Below, piece by piece: positions 30,606 through 38,830 of a stretch of DNA of 64,000 bases. The translations under genes and the position numbers were made by a program. Origin of the DNA: Salinicoccus sediminis (GTDB lineage: Bacteria > Bacillota > Bacilli > Staphylococcales > Salinicoccaceae); assembly GCF_000986795.1 (NCBI RefSeq), contig NZ_LAYZ01000001.1, forward strand, positions 248,001-312,000, in the 5' to 3' direction. The notes below the pieces were generated by a model. The model searched no databases. It was not told the DNA's origin and was given only the letters and a program-made list of their open reading frames with translations. Within the stretch, counting starts at the first letter, position 1, and every line of letters begins with the position of its first letter.

Positions 30606-30845
30606 CTAGTACCCCAGGTCAGGGTAACCGTATGTAAAGATTGTAGCGACTGCAAAGAATCCAAAAGTTGCTACAGTGGCAACACTGAACAGCACTGCCA
30701 GCAGATTTTTGCTTTTAATCGAAGCAACAAGTGCCCAAATACCAACAATGAAGACCATTAATGCTAATAATGAAAAGGCATTGATTCCAATATGAATGGT
30801 AAGGCCACCGATTTCAAACAACTCTCCTGTATCGATGAATGGCAT
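30606..30845 (-). CDS. DUF2759 family small membrane protein (YqgW-like)
   Basis: A 79-residue protein with two or three hydrophobic helices (about 19-41, 45-70). It matches the DUF2759/YqgW family by size and by its fixed place next to the yqgX MBL gene in Bacillus and Staphylococcus. GGAGG precedes the ATG on the minus strand. Function unknown. Confidence 0.78.
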   Translation of the reverse strand: MPFIDTGELFEIGGLTIHIGINAFSLLALMVFIVGIWALVASIKSKNLLAVLFSVATVATFGFFAVATIFTYGYPDLGY

Positions 30846-30937
30846 TTTTGTTCAACCTCCCAATATTTCTCTTTTACCTCATATATATTGTATAATTAAA
30901 ACATGGCTTTGTCGAGTAGATTTTAAGGAGTGAAAAT

Positions 30938-31564
30938 ATGGATATAAGAACTTTGCCTCTGGGCATACTTGAAACTAACTGTTATATTCTGAACAATGGC
31001 ACCGGAGTGCTGATTATCGATCCTTCCGGTGAGGCTGACGTGATTAAACACGAGGTCGATGGCATCGGACTGCCTGTGGAGGCGATACTTCTCACACATG
31101 CCCACTATGATCACATCGGAGCGTTGGAAGAGACTGCCAGGACATACGCCGTCGACACATGGATCGGCGCCGAGGAGACGGACTGGCTGTCGGACCCGGG
31201 CAAAAATGGTTCCGGAAAGTATGCAGACATGGGCATTGAACCGGTCTCTGCAGATATTGAAGTGAAGATTCTGGAAGAGGGGCCGATGGAGGCCGGTAGC
31301 TTCAAATTCGATGTATTCCATACCCCGGGACATTCTCCGGGCAGTATGAGCTTCCGGTTTACGGATTTTGTCGTCTCCGGGGACGTGCTCTTCTCAGGAG
31401 GCATAGGCAGGACGGACCTGTACATGAGCAGCCATGTCGACCTCGTCAATTCCATCAGGGAGAAACTGTATGTGATGGATGCGGATACTGATGTGTATCC
31501 GGGCCACGGTCCCGCCACGACAGTCGGGGAAGAGAAGGCGGCCAACCCGTTTGTCAGAGGGTAA
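30938..31564 (+). CDS. yqgX: MBL-fold metallo-hydrolase (YqgX, glyoxalase II-like)
   Basis: Cytoplasmic binuclear-metal hydrolase of 208 aa. Metal ligands are in THAHYDHIGA (HxHxDH), HTPGHSPGS, VSGDVLFSGGIGRTD and VYPGHGP. It belongs to the YqgX/YcbL group of short hydroxyacylglutathione-hydrolase-like proteins. The true thiol-ester substrate is not evident; in bacilli, bacillithiol conjugates are possible but unproved here. AAGGAG precedes the ATG. A bidirectional terminator separates it from the DUF2626 gene. Confidence 0.92.
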   Translation: MDIRTLPLGILETNCYILNNGTGVLIIDPSGEADVIKHEVDGIGLPVEAILLTHAHYDHIGALEETARTYAVDTWIGAEETDWLSDPGKNGSGKYADMGIEPVSADIEVKILEEGPMEAGSFKFDVFHTPGHSPGSMSFRFTDFVVSGDVLFSGGIGRTDLYMSSHVDLVNSIREKLYVMDADTDVYPGHGPATTVGEEKAANPFVRG

Positions 31565-31572
31565 GTGTACAT

Positions 31573-31610
31573 AAAAAAGCAGGCAGATTCAAAATCTGCC
31601 TGCTTTTTTA
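31573..31610. terminator. Bidirectional terminator between yqgX and the DUF2626 gene
   Basis: AAAAAAGCAGGCAGAT / ATCTGCCTGCTTTTTT hairpin, usable from both convergent genes. Confidence 0.92.
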
Positions 31611-31613
31611 TGT

Positions 31614-31853
31614 TTAGCCGAAGCTTGGTTCCAACAGGAATGTTGTGTAGTATGTAAATCCTACAAAGAAAAGGACCAGGTATGCAGCAAATACATACAT
31701 ATACATTCTTTCAGTTAATTTCATATACCCCAACAGAATGAAGAAGCCAGTTTGGGCGATGAAGAATAGTGTCATCATCATCATATCCCCGACATAGAAC
31801 AGGATTGCGAACATTGCAGTCCAGAATCCAAGTGTCTTAAATACCTTATCCAT
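31614..31853 (-). CDS. DUF2626 family small membrane protein (YqgY-like)
   Basis: A 79-residue protein starting MDKVFKTLGFWTAMFA with three hydrophobic segments. It matches DUF2626/YqgY by size, the N-terminal GFWTA pattern and its place before comGA. A 14-codon longer frame is rejected because AAAGGA lies just before the ATG at 31853. Its promoter is read on the minus strand: TTTACT (31923-31918), N17, TATAAT (31900-31895). Function unknown. Confidence 0.8.
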   Translation of the reverse strand: MDKVFKTLGFWTAMFAILFYVGDMMMMTLFFIAQTGFFILLGYMKLTERMYMYVFAAYLVLFFVGFTYYTTFLLEPSFG

Positions 31854-31894
31854 AGGAACAGTCCTTTCATCGTTACTAAAACATATCATAATCA

Positions 31895-31923
31895 ATTATA
31901 AATAAACTACAGATCAAAGTAAA
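31895..31923 (-). promoter_or_regulatory. SigA promoter of the DUF2626 gene
   Basis: Minus strand TTTACT, 17-bp spacer, perfect TATAAT. Confidence 0.78.
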
Positions 31924-31998
31924 TACTAAAAAAGACAATAGTTTTGTAATCTATTTCCATTAATCATAATTATACCTCAAAAACATATACGGAAATAC

Positions 31999-32042
31999 AA
32001 AATCTGCTTTTTTAATTCTGAAAAGATCAAAACGGCCGTTTT
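31999..32042 (+). promoter_or_regulatory. Candidate ComK box (two AT-boxes) upstream of comG
   Basis: AAAATCTGCTTTT (31999-32011) is a perfect AAAA-N5-TTTT unit. Seventeen bases later AAAACGGCCGTTTT (32029-32042) is a 14-bp palindrome of the form AAAA-N6-TTTT. The total span of 44 bp equals the known Bacillus K-box with an 18-bp spacer. It lies just upstream of comGA, with a TATATA at 32049-32054 as a possible -10 that would leave a very short leader. An upstream TTGTAA-N17-TAATTA is an alternative promoter. Confidence 0.68.
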
Positions 32043-32072
32043 TAAGCATATATAGGGTAGGAGGTGTTTTTA

Positions 32073-33065
32073 TTGAAGACGATATTAAGTGAAATTTTCA
32101 AAGGCGCAATGCGTCAAAATGCAACCGACATTCATTTGACACTCGAGAGCAATACAGGTCTCGTCAGAGTGAGAAGAAGAGGGGAGATGGCCGCCTTGTG
32201 TGAGGTGACCATGGAAGAGTACAGGAAACTGATCAACTATTTGAAGTTCACAGCTGAACTGGACATCAACGAACACAAGGTACCGCAGAGCGGAAGGACG
32301 GTTTTTGACGATGGGGAGCTTTCAGTCGGCGTGCGGGTCAGCACACTGCCGATATCCCTGATGAACGAAATCATCGTCATCAGGATCCTCAATCCGATGG
32401 AGGAAAGAAAGTCCGAGGGGCTGTTCCATACAAGAGAGGAATATGAATTTCTGAAGGAGTACATGACACGTATGCAGGGGCTCATCCTATTCACCGGCCC
32501 CACGGGCTCCGGCAAGACGACTCTGATGTATCGTCTGCTCGCGGATATCATTTCAGAAAACAGGCGTCAGGTCATCAGTATCGAAGATCCCGTTGAATAC
32601 GAAATGGACGGTATCGTGCAGGTGGAAATCAATGAAAAGGCAAACATGGATTACAGCCCGCTGTTAAAGGGGGTCCTGAGATGTGACCCGGATGTGATCA
32701 TGTTCGGTGAAATACGCGATGCCAAAATTGCGTCCGAGCTGCTCAGGGCAAGCCTGTCCGGTCATCTTGTGCTCAGCACGTTCCACAGTAAATCTGCAGT
32801 GAGCACTTTGAGCAGACTGAAGGATTACGGCCTCTACACCGAGGAAATGATCCAGAGCATATCACTTATCATCAATCAGAGGCTCATACACACGGACCGC
32901 GGTAGCTACATCATCTACGAGTACATGGAGAGCGGCCATATAAAAGATTATCTGTCAGGGAAAAAAACCGATATTTTCACGCTGTCGGCTCAGCTTGATG
33001 CACTCGGGAAAGGAGGAAGCATCTCTGAAAAAGAACTTAAAACATTTAAGGGCAGGTTCAAATAG
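32073..33065 (+). CDS. comGA: Competence pseudopilus assembly ATPase ComGA
   Basis: Traffic ATPase of the type IV-like competence pilus, cytoplasmic and membrane-associated, 330 aa. Walker A GPTGSGKTTLMYRLL, the Asp box EDPVE, Walker B DVIMFGEIRD and the His-box region SGHLVLSTFHS are all visible. It lacks the long N-terminal domain of type II secretion ATPases, as ComGA proteins do. The start is a TTG at 32073, eight bases after AGGAGG; a GTG at 32064 overlaps that site. First gene of the seven-gene comG operon. Confidence 0.95.
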   Translation: MKTILSEIFKGAMRQNATDIHLTLESNTGLVRVRRRGEMAALCEVTMEEYRKLINYLKFTAELDINEHKVPQSGRTVFDDGELSVGVRVSTLPISLMNEIIVIRILNPMEERKSEGLFHTREEYEFLKEYMTRMQGLILFTGPTGSGKTTLMYRLLADIISENRRQVISIEDPVEYEMDGIVQVEINEKANMDYSPLLKGVLRCDPDVIMFGEIRDAKIASELLRASLSGHLVLSTFHSKSAVSTLSRLKDYGLYTEEMIQSISLIINQRLIHTDRGSYIIYEYMESGHIKDYLSGKKTDIFTLSAQLDALGKGGSISEKELKTFKGRFK

Positions 33066-34083
33066 GCTGGGGAAATACGATTCACATTTCCTGTATAAAC
33101 TGGCCGATCTGCTGGAAAATGGATTCACGATGCATCAGGCACTCATATTTCTCCTTGAACAGTATGATGTACTGAAAGACAAGGATAAAGCGGCATGTCT
33201 CGCCCTGGTGGAGGAGGGAGCGACCCTCAGCCGCGTCTTAAAAAGGCTCGGATTCAGAAATACAATCATCATCCAGATTTCATTTGCCGAAATTCACGGG
33301 GAAATGCTCATGAATCTGCGGGAGTCCGCCTTTTATCTGGACCATATGCGCAACACCTCGAAAAAACTGCTGAAGGCAGTACAGTACCCGCTGGTACTGG
33401 TCTCCATATTCATTATCATGCTCATCGTTCTCAACTATACCGTCATTCCCCAGTTCAATTCGCTCTATAGTGCGATGGGGACAAGTTCGGACGGGGTGGT
33501 GACCGTGCTCACCTCTTTTCTGCAGCTGCTCCCCCGGCTGGTGCTCACCGCCGTCTCTGCTGCTGCCGTTTTTGCCATTGCTGTAATGTTTATTGCGGCG
33601 ATGAAGGATGTGGACAGAAAATCGAGAATACTGCTGTTCATACCAGGAGTCAGATTCTATTTCAGAAACTATCAGACATACAGATTTTCAAGAGAGTTCG
33701 GTTATTTCATCAACAATGGCCTTGAGGTCAAGGAAATACTCGATCTGTTCATCCACCAGACGCTGAACGAATATTTGAGATATTCCTCCGGACTGATCGA
33801 GGGGAAGCTGATGGAGGGGCACACGCTGTCTGAGGCCATCGGCCGGATCGATATGCTGGATGAAAAACTCGCAGTATTTGTAAGCCATGGTGAACAGAAC
33901 AGCAGTGTCGGCAAAGAACTCATCCTGTTCAGTGAATACACGCTTGAGAGGATCATAATGAAGATTGAAAATATAACCAGGAAGATACAGCCTGTCATAT
34001 TCCTTATACTCGGGCTGCTCATCATCTGCCTCTATCTGGTAATAGTACTTCCTATTTTCCAGATGATGGCGACAATCAACTAG
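33025..34083 (+). CDS. comGB: Competence pseudopilus inner-membrane platform protein ComGB
   Basis: GspF/PilC-type membrane platform that cooperates with ComGA. About 352 aa with T2SSF domains and three membrane helices (about 130-150, 175-205 and 325-347, counting from 33025). The start is unusual: AGGAGG at 33011-33016 lies eight bases before a CTG (33025), and no ATG, GTG or TTG in the frame is near it. The only other in-frame starts, TTG 32995 and ATG 32998, lack a ribosome site and lie upstream of that AGGAGG. It overlaps comGA by 41 bases. Confidence 0.88.
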   Translation: MKKNLKHLRAGSNRLGKYDSHFLYKLADLLENGFTMHQALIFLLEQYDVLKDKDKAACLALVEEGATLSRVLKRLGFRNTIIIQISFAEIHGEMLMNLRESAFYLDHMRNTSKKLLKAVQYPLVLVSIFIIMLIVLNYTVIPQFNSLYSAMGTSSDGVVTVLTSFLQLLPRLVLTAVSAAAVFAIAVMFIAAMKDVDRKSRILLFIPGVRFYFRNYQTYRFSREFGYFINNGLEVKEILDLFIHQTLNEYLRYSSGLIEGKLMEGHTLSEAIGRIDMLDEKLAVFVSHGEQNSSVGKELILFSEYTLERIIMKIENITRKIQPVIFLILGLLIICLYLVIVLPIFQMMATIN

Positions 34084-34095
34084 GAGGATACAAAT

Positions 34096-34425
34096 ATGAT
34101 AAAAAAACTGATGAATAAAAAAATGAAGAGGAAAGATGAAGGTTTCACATTGATTGAGATGCTGCTCGTACTGCTGGTGATCTCTGTTCTGATCATCCTC
34201 ATCATCCCAAATATCGCTGCCCAGAGCGCCAATGTACAGGATACCGGATGTGATGCCCAGGTCAAGATGGTTCAGAGCCAGATACAGGCATATACACTGA
34301 ACGAAGGCAGTGCCCCGTCCTCTGTGAGCGCGCTTGTGCCGGATTATTTGACGAACGACCAGGTAACCTGTGCAAACGGCACCGGAATTGTGATTGTAAA
34401 TGGCCAGGCAGCGAAATCCGAATAG
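34096..34425 (+). CDS. comGC: Major competence pseudopilin ComGC
   Basis: Main subunit of the DNA-uptake pseudopilus, 109 aa. The class III signal is visible: a basic leader MIKKLMNKKMKRKDEG, cleavage after G16, then FTLIEMLLVLLVIS with Glu at +5 and a hydrophobic assembly helix. Two cysteines (GCDAQ, VTCAN) could form the intramolecular disulphide reported for ComGC. A GGAGG precedes the ATG. ComC prepilin peptidase is not in the window. Confidence 0.95.
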   Translation: MIKKLMNKKMKRKDEGFTLIEMLLVLLVISVLIILIIPNIAAQSANVQDTGCDAQVKMVQSQIQAYTLNEGSAPSSVSALVPDYLTNDQVTCANGTGIVIVNGQAAKSE

Positions 34426-34834
34426 CGGGTTCACGATGATGGAAGTGATGCTGACACTCGCAGTGGTCAGCATCCTCCTCATGCTCACGGTACAGTCCGC
34501 CCCAAAAAACAATGGTCATACGGTGGACCGGGAAGTGGATAATATAGCATTCTTTTTCCAGGTGGCACAGACCAACGCACTGAACACCAAACAGGCCCAC
34601 GTGGTGGAATTCGACCGGACAAAACACCGTATCATGATCAAGAGCGGCTATGGGGAGGCGCTTGAAACATACACACTCAGCACCTGCAGAATACTGCAGG
34701 GGGGACTTTCCGGATTTTTGTATAAATCGAACGGGGATACGAACGCATTCGGTACCGTACGGTTCGACTGCATGGGTGAACCGGTGAGCTTCGTCTTCCA
34801 GATACAGAAAGGGAGGTTCAGGATTGAAAGATGA
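34400..34834 (+). CDS. comGD: Competence minor pseudopilin ComGD
   Basis: Minor pilin-like protein of 144 aa with the prepilin signature SGFTMMEVMLTLAV (cleavage before Phe, Glu at +5) and a hydrophobic helix to about residue 32. A soluble C-terminal domain follows. It overlaps comGC by 26 bases. Its place and size match ComGD. Confidence 0.9.
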   Translation: MARQRNPNSGFTMMEVMLTLAVVSILLMLTVQSAPKNNGHTVDREVDNIAFFFQVAQTNALNTKQAHVVEFDRTKHRIMIKSGYGEALETYTLSTCRILQGGLSGFLYKSNGDTNAFGTVRFDCMGEPVSFVFQIQKGRFRIER

Positions 34835-35087
34835 AGGTTTCATGATGCTGGATGCAGTACTTGCCATGCTGATATTTTCAATAATCATCGGCGTCCTGGT
34901 ACCCGCACTCATGATGATCAGGACAACAGTGACACTTGCGGAAGAAAAACTTGATTTCAGCAGGTCGCTCTATATAGAACTTCTGAACCATGATGCGCCT
35001 AATAATTTTACGCATGAAGATTATATACAAAAAGGGGATTCGATATGTGCGAAGGAGAATGAAACACTCTGTCTGCGCGTCAGGTAG
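34824..35087 (+). CDS. comGE: Competence minor pseudopilin ComGE-like
   Basis: An 87-residue protein starting at TTG 34824 with GGGAGG seven bases upstream. Short leader MKDEG then FMMLDAVLAMLIFSIIIGVL, a pilin-type hydrophobic helix in which Asp replaces the usual Glu at +5. It overlaps both comGD (11 bases) and comGF (41 bases). Assignment as ComGE rests on order and pilin-like form; sequence conservation in this gene is low across species. Confidence 0.78.
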   Translation: MKDEGFMMLDAVLAMLIFSIIIGVLVPALMMIRTTVTLAEEKLDFSRSLYIELLNHDAPNNFTHEDYIQKGDSICAKENETLCLRVR

Positions 35088-35487
35088 CGGCGGCTTCACA
35101 TATATGGAAGCACTCGCCGCCCTTTCTGTCGCGGCAGTGATAATGGCGGCCATGCCCGCAGCCATCTCCTATTTTGCCTCCATGAGTGACTACGGGCATG
35201 ATTTTGAAGCAGATTTTTTCGTCCTGGATATCACTGATGTTTATAAGGAGAGCGAAAAAATCACGGTATCCAGCGCCGGAACATCGGTCAGCTTTGATGA
35301 TGGCAAAAAAGTCATCAGCTACCGCCGCGCAGGCGACCGTATCATCAGGAGTGTGGATGGAAGCGGTTTTGTCACCGTGATGTTCGGTGTGAAAAAATTC
35401 GATATAAGAGATGAAGGAACCCATGCCCGGTTGGATATCGAAAGTGAAAATGGTGAATTCAATGAAACGTTTGCATTCAAAAAATGA
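35047..35487 (+). CDS. comGF: Competence pseudopilus protein ComGF
   Basis: About 146 aa with the N-terminal pilin-like helix GGFTYMEALAALSVAAV (Glu at +5) and a soluble domain with FEADFFVLDI, a ComGF-type pattern. The start is chosen as GTG 35047, eight bases after AAAGGGGA. An ATG at 35059 is possible, but its only Shine-Dalgarno (GAAGGAG) is one base away. It overlaps comGE and comGG. Confidence 0.85.
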   Translation: MRRRMKHSVCASGSGGFTYMEALAALSVAAVIMAAMPAAISYFASMSDYGHDFEADFFVLDITDVYKESEKITVSSAGTSVSFDDGKKVISYRRAGDRIIRSVDGSGFVTVMFGVKKFDIRDEGTHARLDIESENGEFNETFAFKK

Positions 35488-35641
35488 CGGGTTTTTCAGC
35501 TTTTCTATATACATTATTCTCATTTATCTGATAAGTTTATACTATCAATATTATAATGAGATGATGATTACACTGGATATCCGCATGAATTTCATAGAGA
35601 TCTATCAGCAGAAAATCAGCGGACTGGTTAAAGAGGAGTGA
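35462..35641 (+). CDS. ComGG-position small membrane protein
   Basis: A 59-residue product (MKRLHSKNDGFFSFSIYIIL start) with a single hydrophobic helix (about 10-28) after a basic leader, like a pilin-type protein but without a clear Glu+5. It is the last gene of the comG operon, where ComGG lies in Bacillus (there about 120 aa), so it is either a short ComGG or an unrelated small protein. GGTGA lies before the ATG. aroK follows immediately. Confidence 0.65.
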   Translation: MKRLHSKNDGFFSFSIYIILIYLISLYYQYYNEMMITLDIRMNFIEIYQQKISGLVKEE

Positions 35642-35647
35642 ATGGCG

Positions 35648-36133
35648 ATGATTCTGATAGGCTTCATGGGCAGCGGAAAAAGTACAGTTGCCAAAGCCCT
35701 GGGCGAGAGGCTGGGGCTGGACGTTCTGGAGCTGGATGATGAGATAAATGAATTGAGCGGCAAGACAATCCCCGAAATATTCGCTGAAGAGGGGGAGGCG
35801 GGGTTCCGCAAGTATGAATACAGTGTGCTCTTGGCTGCATGCGAGAACGATGGCATCATTTCCACCGGCGGGGGCATCGTCACATATGATGATTCATATG
35901 AAATCATCAGAAATACGGACAGGAAAGTGATTTTCCTGAACGCAGCATTCGACTCCCTGTATGAAAGGATTTCAGATGACAATACAAGGCCGCTTGCAAG
36001 CAGGCCACGGGAACAGGTGAAAGTACTGTATGACAGCAGGATAGAGAGATACAGGGCAGCAGCCGACCAGGAAGTGGATACCGCTTGCGGGCTCGAGGAT
36101 ACGGTCGAAGCCATTTTAAGCCCGACCCGATGA
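35648..36133 (+). CDS. aroK: Shikimate kinase
   Basis: Phosphorylates shikimate in the chorismate pathway. At 161 aa, Walker A GFMGSGKST is at the N-terminus, shikimate-binding LELDDEINE and FRKYE with the Arg, and STGGGIV and RPLASR lid residues are present. AGAGGAG (35632-35638) best suits the ATG at 35648; the ATG at 35642 is only three bases from it. It is attached to the end of comG as in S. aureus. No obvious terminator is seen before the gcv leader. Confidence 0.95.
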   Translation: MILIGFMGSGKSTVAKALGERLGLDVLELDDEINELSGKTIPEIFAEEGEAGFRKYEYSVLLAACENDGIISTGGGIVTYDDSYEIIRNTDRKVIFLNAAFDSLYERISDDNTRPLASRPREQVKVLYDSRIERYRAAADQEVDTACGLEDTVEAILSPTR

Positions 36134-36161
36134 CAGGGCTTACAATATTATGAGAATCGGC

Positions 36162-36191
36162 TTGCTATTTCACGGGTGCTATGGGTATAAT
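36162..36191 (+). promoter_or_regulatory. Promoter of the gcv operon
   Basis: TTGCTA (36162-36167), 18-bp spacer, perfect TATAAT (36186-36191). Transcription would begin near 36198, just ahead of the glycine riboswitch. Confidence 0.72.
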
Positions 36192-36216
36192 TAGGTCGAA
36201 ATATTAATTGAATATT

Positions 36217-36314
36217 TTGCGATTGAACAATGCTCGAGAGAACGAGTGATCGTCGCCGAAGGAGCAAGCCGCACAGGCGAATCTCTCAGGCAAAAGTACA
36301 GCATTGGGACGCAA
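36217..36314 (+). ncRNA. Glycine riboswitch (single aptamer)
   Basis: The conserved core reads GCCGAAGGAGCAA, then CTCTCAGGCAAAAGTACA. P1 is formed by AATGCT (36229-36234) with AGCATT (36300-36305), and a further outer stem TTGCG (36217-36221) with CGCAA (36310-36314) encloses it. Only one full aptamer is present, so this is a singleton with a closing stem rather than the common tandem form. With the following terminator it should act as a glycine-induced ON switch for glycine cleavage. Confidence 0.93.
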
Positions 36315-36330
36315 TCCTGAAGACAAATCA

Positions 36331-36363
36331 ACAGGGCAGTTTACAAGGCTGTCCTGTTTTTTA
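36331..36363 (+). terminator. Riboswitch expression-platform terminator
   Basis: ACAGGGCAG / CTGTCCTGT hairpin followed by six T residues, ending ten bases before the gcvT ribosome site. It would form in the absence of glycine. Confidence 0.88.
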
Positions 36364-36382
36364 TTTTAAAGGAGGAAGAATC

Positions 36383-37465
36383 ATGTCTGAATTAAAGAAG
36401 ACACCGTTGTATGACTATTATGAGGAATCAGGGGCCAAAGTGATTGATTTCTCAGGCTGGGCACTGCCTGTCCAATTCTCAAGCATCAAGGAAGAGCACC
36501 GGGCAGTACGGGAAGCGATCGGCATGTTCGAAGTCAGCCATATGGGTGAAATCAGGGTGACGGGCAGGGAATCCGTCGGATTTCTGAACTATGCTCTGAC
36601 AAATGACGTTACAAAGCTCACAGAAGAACGCGCCCAATATACTATGCTCTGCAACGAGCGCGGCGGAGTAATCGATGACCTTGTGATTTACAAATTGGAT
36701 GAAGATGATTACCTTCTTGTCGTCAATGCCGGAAACACCCATATTGATTTTGAGACACTTAAAGCGATCGGTGGCTTCGATGCAACTGTTGAGAATGTGT
36801 CTGAGAAATACGGCCAGCTGGCAGTACAGGGGCCGGGGGCCCGTGATCTTGTACAGAAGCATGTGAGAGAGGACATCAGCGAAATGAAGATGTTCCGCTT
36901 TAAAAAGGACATAGACATCGATGGTTCCAAAGTGATCCTTTCCCAGACAGGATATACCGGCGAGGACGGTTTTGAAATTTACTGCGCTGCAGAGGATACA
37001 TTGAAACTGTGGAAGCTTTTCCTCAACGGCGGAGCAGAACCGTGCGGACTCGGTTCGCGCGATACTTTGAGACTGGAAGCCGGCCTGCCGCTCCACGGCC
37101 AGGATCTGACGGAAGATATCACGCCGGTCGAAGCGAATATGGGATTTGCGGTCAAGCCGGATAAAGGTGAATTTGTCGGCAGGGATGTGCTCAAGGAACA
37201 GAAGGAAAACGGTGCTCCGAGAAAGCTCGGCGGCTTCGAAATCCTTGAAAGAGGGATTGCACGCACAGATTATGAAGTGAAAGACTCAGGCGGCAACAGA
37301 GTGGGATATGTCACAAGTGGCACGCAGTCCCCGCTCACAAAGAAATCCATAGGGCTCGCACTTGTGGATAAAGAGTTTTATGAACTTGATAAAGAATTCA
37401 ATATCATTGTAAGAAACAAAGAAGTAAAGGCGAAGTTTGTCAAAACGCCATTCCATAAAAACTAA
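36383..37465 (+). CDS. gcvT: Glycine cleavage system T protein (aminomethyltransferase)
   Basis: Transfers the methylene group from the aminomethyl-lipoyl H protein to tetrahydrofolate and releases ammonia. The 360-residue protein has the GcvT fold with [10 protein letters not shown] and SHMGEI near the N-terminus, the [11 protein letters not shown]-like [16 protein letters not shown], and a C-terminal barrel domain. A reading frame open from 36230 runs through the riboswitch and is rejected; AAAGGAGG precedes the ATG at 36383. First gene of gcvT-gcvPA-gcvPB. Confidence 0.97.
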   Translation: MSELKKTPLYDYYEESGAKVIDFSGWALPVQFSSIKEEHRAVREAIGMFEVSHMGEIRVTGRESVGFLNYALTNDVTKLTEERAQYTMLCNERGGVIDDLVIYKLDEDDYLLVVNAGNTHIDFETLKAIGGFDATVENVSEKYGQLAVQGPGARDLVQKHVREDISEMKMFRFKKDIDIDGSKVILSQTGYTGEDGFEIYCAAEDTLKLWKLFLNGGAEPCGLGSRDTLRLEAGLPLHGQDLTEDITPVEANMGFAVKPDKGEFVGRDVLKEQKENGAPRKLGGFEILERGIARTDYEVKDSGGNRVGYVTSGTQSPLTKKSIGLALVDKEFYELDKEFNIIVRNKEVKAKFVKTPFHKN

Positions 37466-37486
37466 TTGTGAGAAGGAGTGTATGAA

Positions 37487-38830
37487 TTGAGTCATCGTTA
37501 TTTACCGTTAACAGAGAAAGACAAGCAGGAGATGCTGGATACGATCGGCATTTCAGATGTCTCTGAACTTTTCAGCGACATCCCCGAGAAAGTAAGGTTC
37601 AAGGGCGAACTGAATATCAAACCAAAGAAGAGCGAGACTTCACTGCTTCGTGAACTTGGAAATATCTCAAAGAAGAACATCACGACGGAAACACATGTTT
37701 CATTCCTCGGTGCTGGTGCATATGACCACTATATCCCGACAGTCGTGGATCATGTGATTTCACGTTCTGAGTTCTATACGGCATATACGCCGTACCAGCC
37801 TGAAATATCCCAGGGTGAACTGCAGGCGATTTTCGAATTCCAGACATTGATTTCAGAACTTACTGCCATGGATGTGGCAAACTCATCAATGTATGACGGA
37901 CCGACTGCCTTTGCAGAAGCTGCGACCATGGCAGCCGGCAAAACACGCAAAAAGAAAGTGGTCGTATCAAAGGGCGTCCATTATCAGGCAATTGAAGTGT
38001 TGAGGACATACTGCAAAGCCCAGGGCATCGAAGTCGTCGAGGTTGAGCTTGACGGTTCCTATACAGACCTTGCCAGGCTTGATGAAGCTGCCGATGAAGA
38101 TACTGCAGCAGTAATGGTCCAGTATCCGAACTTCCTCGGTTCTGTGGAAGATCTCGAAGAGATTGAAAAGATTGCACATAAACACAAAGGACTGTTCGTT
38201 GTAAACAGCAACCCGCTTGCACTCAGCATTCTTACGCCTCCGGGTGAATTCGGCGCGGATATCGTCACGGGTGATACGCAGGTATTCGGTATCCCTACAC
38301 AATTCGGCGGACCGCACTGCGGTTATTTCGCTGCAACCAGCAAACTGATGCGTAAAATGCCCGGCCGTCTTGTCGGCCAGACACAGGATGATGAAGGCAA
38401 CCGCGGCTTCGTGCTGACTCTGCAGGCACGTGAACAGCACATCAGACGTGACAAGGCGACAAGCAACATCTGTTCCAACCAGGCACTGAACGCCCTTGCC
38501 TCATCTGTGGCAATGAGTGCACTCGGTAAAAAAGGCGCTGTTGAAATGGCGGAGAACAACATTCAGAATACTTACTACATGAAAAACCAGTTGAAATCCA
38601 AAGGGTTCGAAATACTCGATGGACAGTCATTCAACGAATTTGCTGTCAAGCTGTCCAAAAATGTTGACGACATCAATGATACCCTCTATGATGACGGCTT
38701 CATCGGTGGTTTCAACCTTGGAAGAGTAGATGAAAAATTCGAGAACCACATGCTCATCGCAGTGACAGAGCTGCGTACCAAAGATGAAATTGATTCATTT
38801 GTTGAAAGGTTGGGTGAATATAATGCTTAA
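37487..38830 (+). CDS. gcvPA: Glycine dehydrogenase (decarboxylating) subunit 1
   Basis: N-terminal half of the split P protein of the glycine cleavage system, 447 aa. It closely resembles the S. aureus subunit (start [46 protein letters not shown]). The start is a TTG at 37487, eight bases after AAGGAG; a GTG at 37478 overlaps that site. It overlaps gcvPB by eight bases. PLP binds in the partner subunit. Confidence 0.96.
   Translation: MSHRYLPLTEKDKQEMLDTIGISDVSELFSDIPEKVRFKGELNIKPKKSETSLLRELGNISKKNITTETHVSFLGAGAYDHYIPTVVDHVISRSEFYTAYTPYQPEISQGELQAIFEFQTLISELTAMDVANSSMYDGPTAFAEAATMAAGKTRKKKVVVSKGVHYQAIEVLRTYCKAQGIEVVEVELDGSYTDLARLDEAADEDTAAVMVQYPNFLGSVEDLEEIEKIAHKHKGLFVVNSNPLALSILTPPGEFGADIVTGDTQVFGIPTQFGGPHCGYFAATSKLMRKMPGRLVGQTQDDEGNRGFVLTLQAREQHIRRDKATSNICSNQALNALASSVAMSALGKKGAVEMAENNIQNTYYMKNQLKSKGFEILDGQSFNEFAVKLSKNVDDINDTLYDDGFIGGFNLGRVDEKFENHMLIAVTELRTKDEIDSFVERLGEYNA

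Noticed and set aside
33688-34512. A 274-codon minus-strand frame opposite comGB-comGC-comGD
   Set aside because: Antisense to three overlapping pilin-system genes with clear motifs; His/Tyr/Phe-rich shadow composition and no initiation signal.
36134-36216. Second glycine aptamer upstream of the one found
   Set aside because: The region contains the promoter and only 20 or so transcribed bases, too short for an aptamer; no GCCGAAGG-type core is present.
36230-36382. N-terminal extension of gcvT upstream of 36383
   Set aside because: It would translate the glycine riboswitch and its terminator; AAAGGAGG sits directly before the ATG at 36383.
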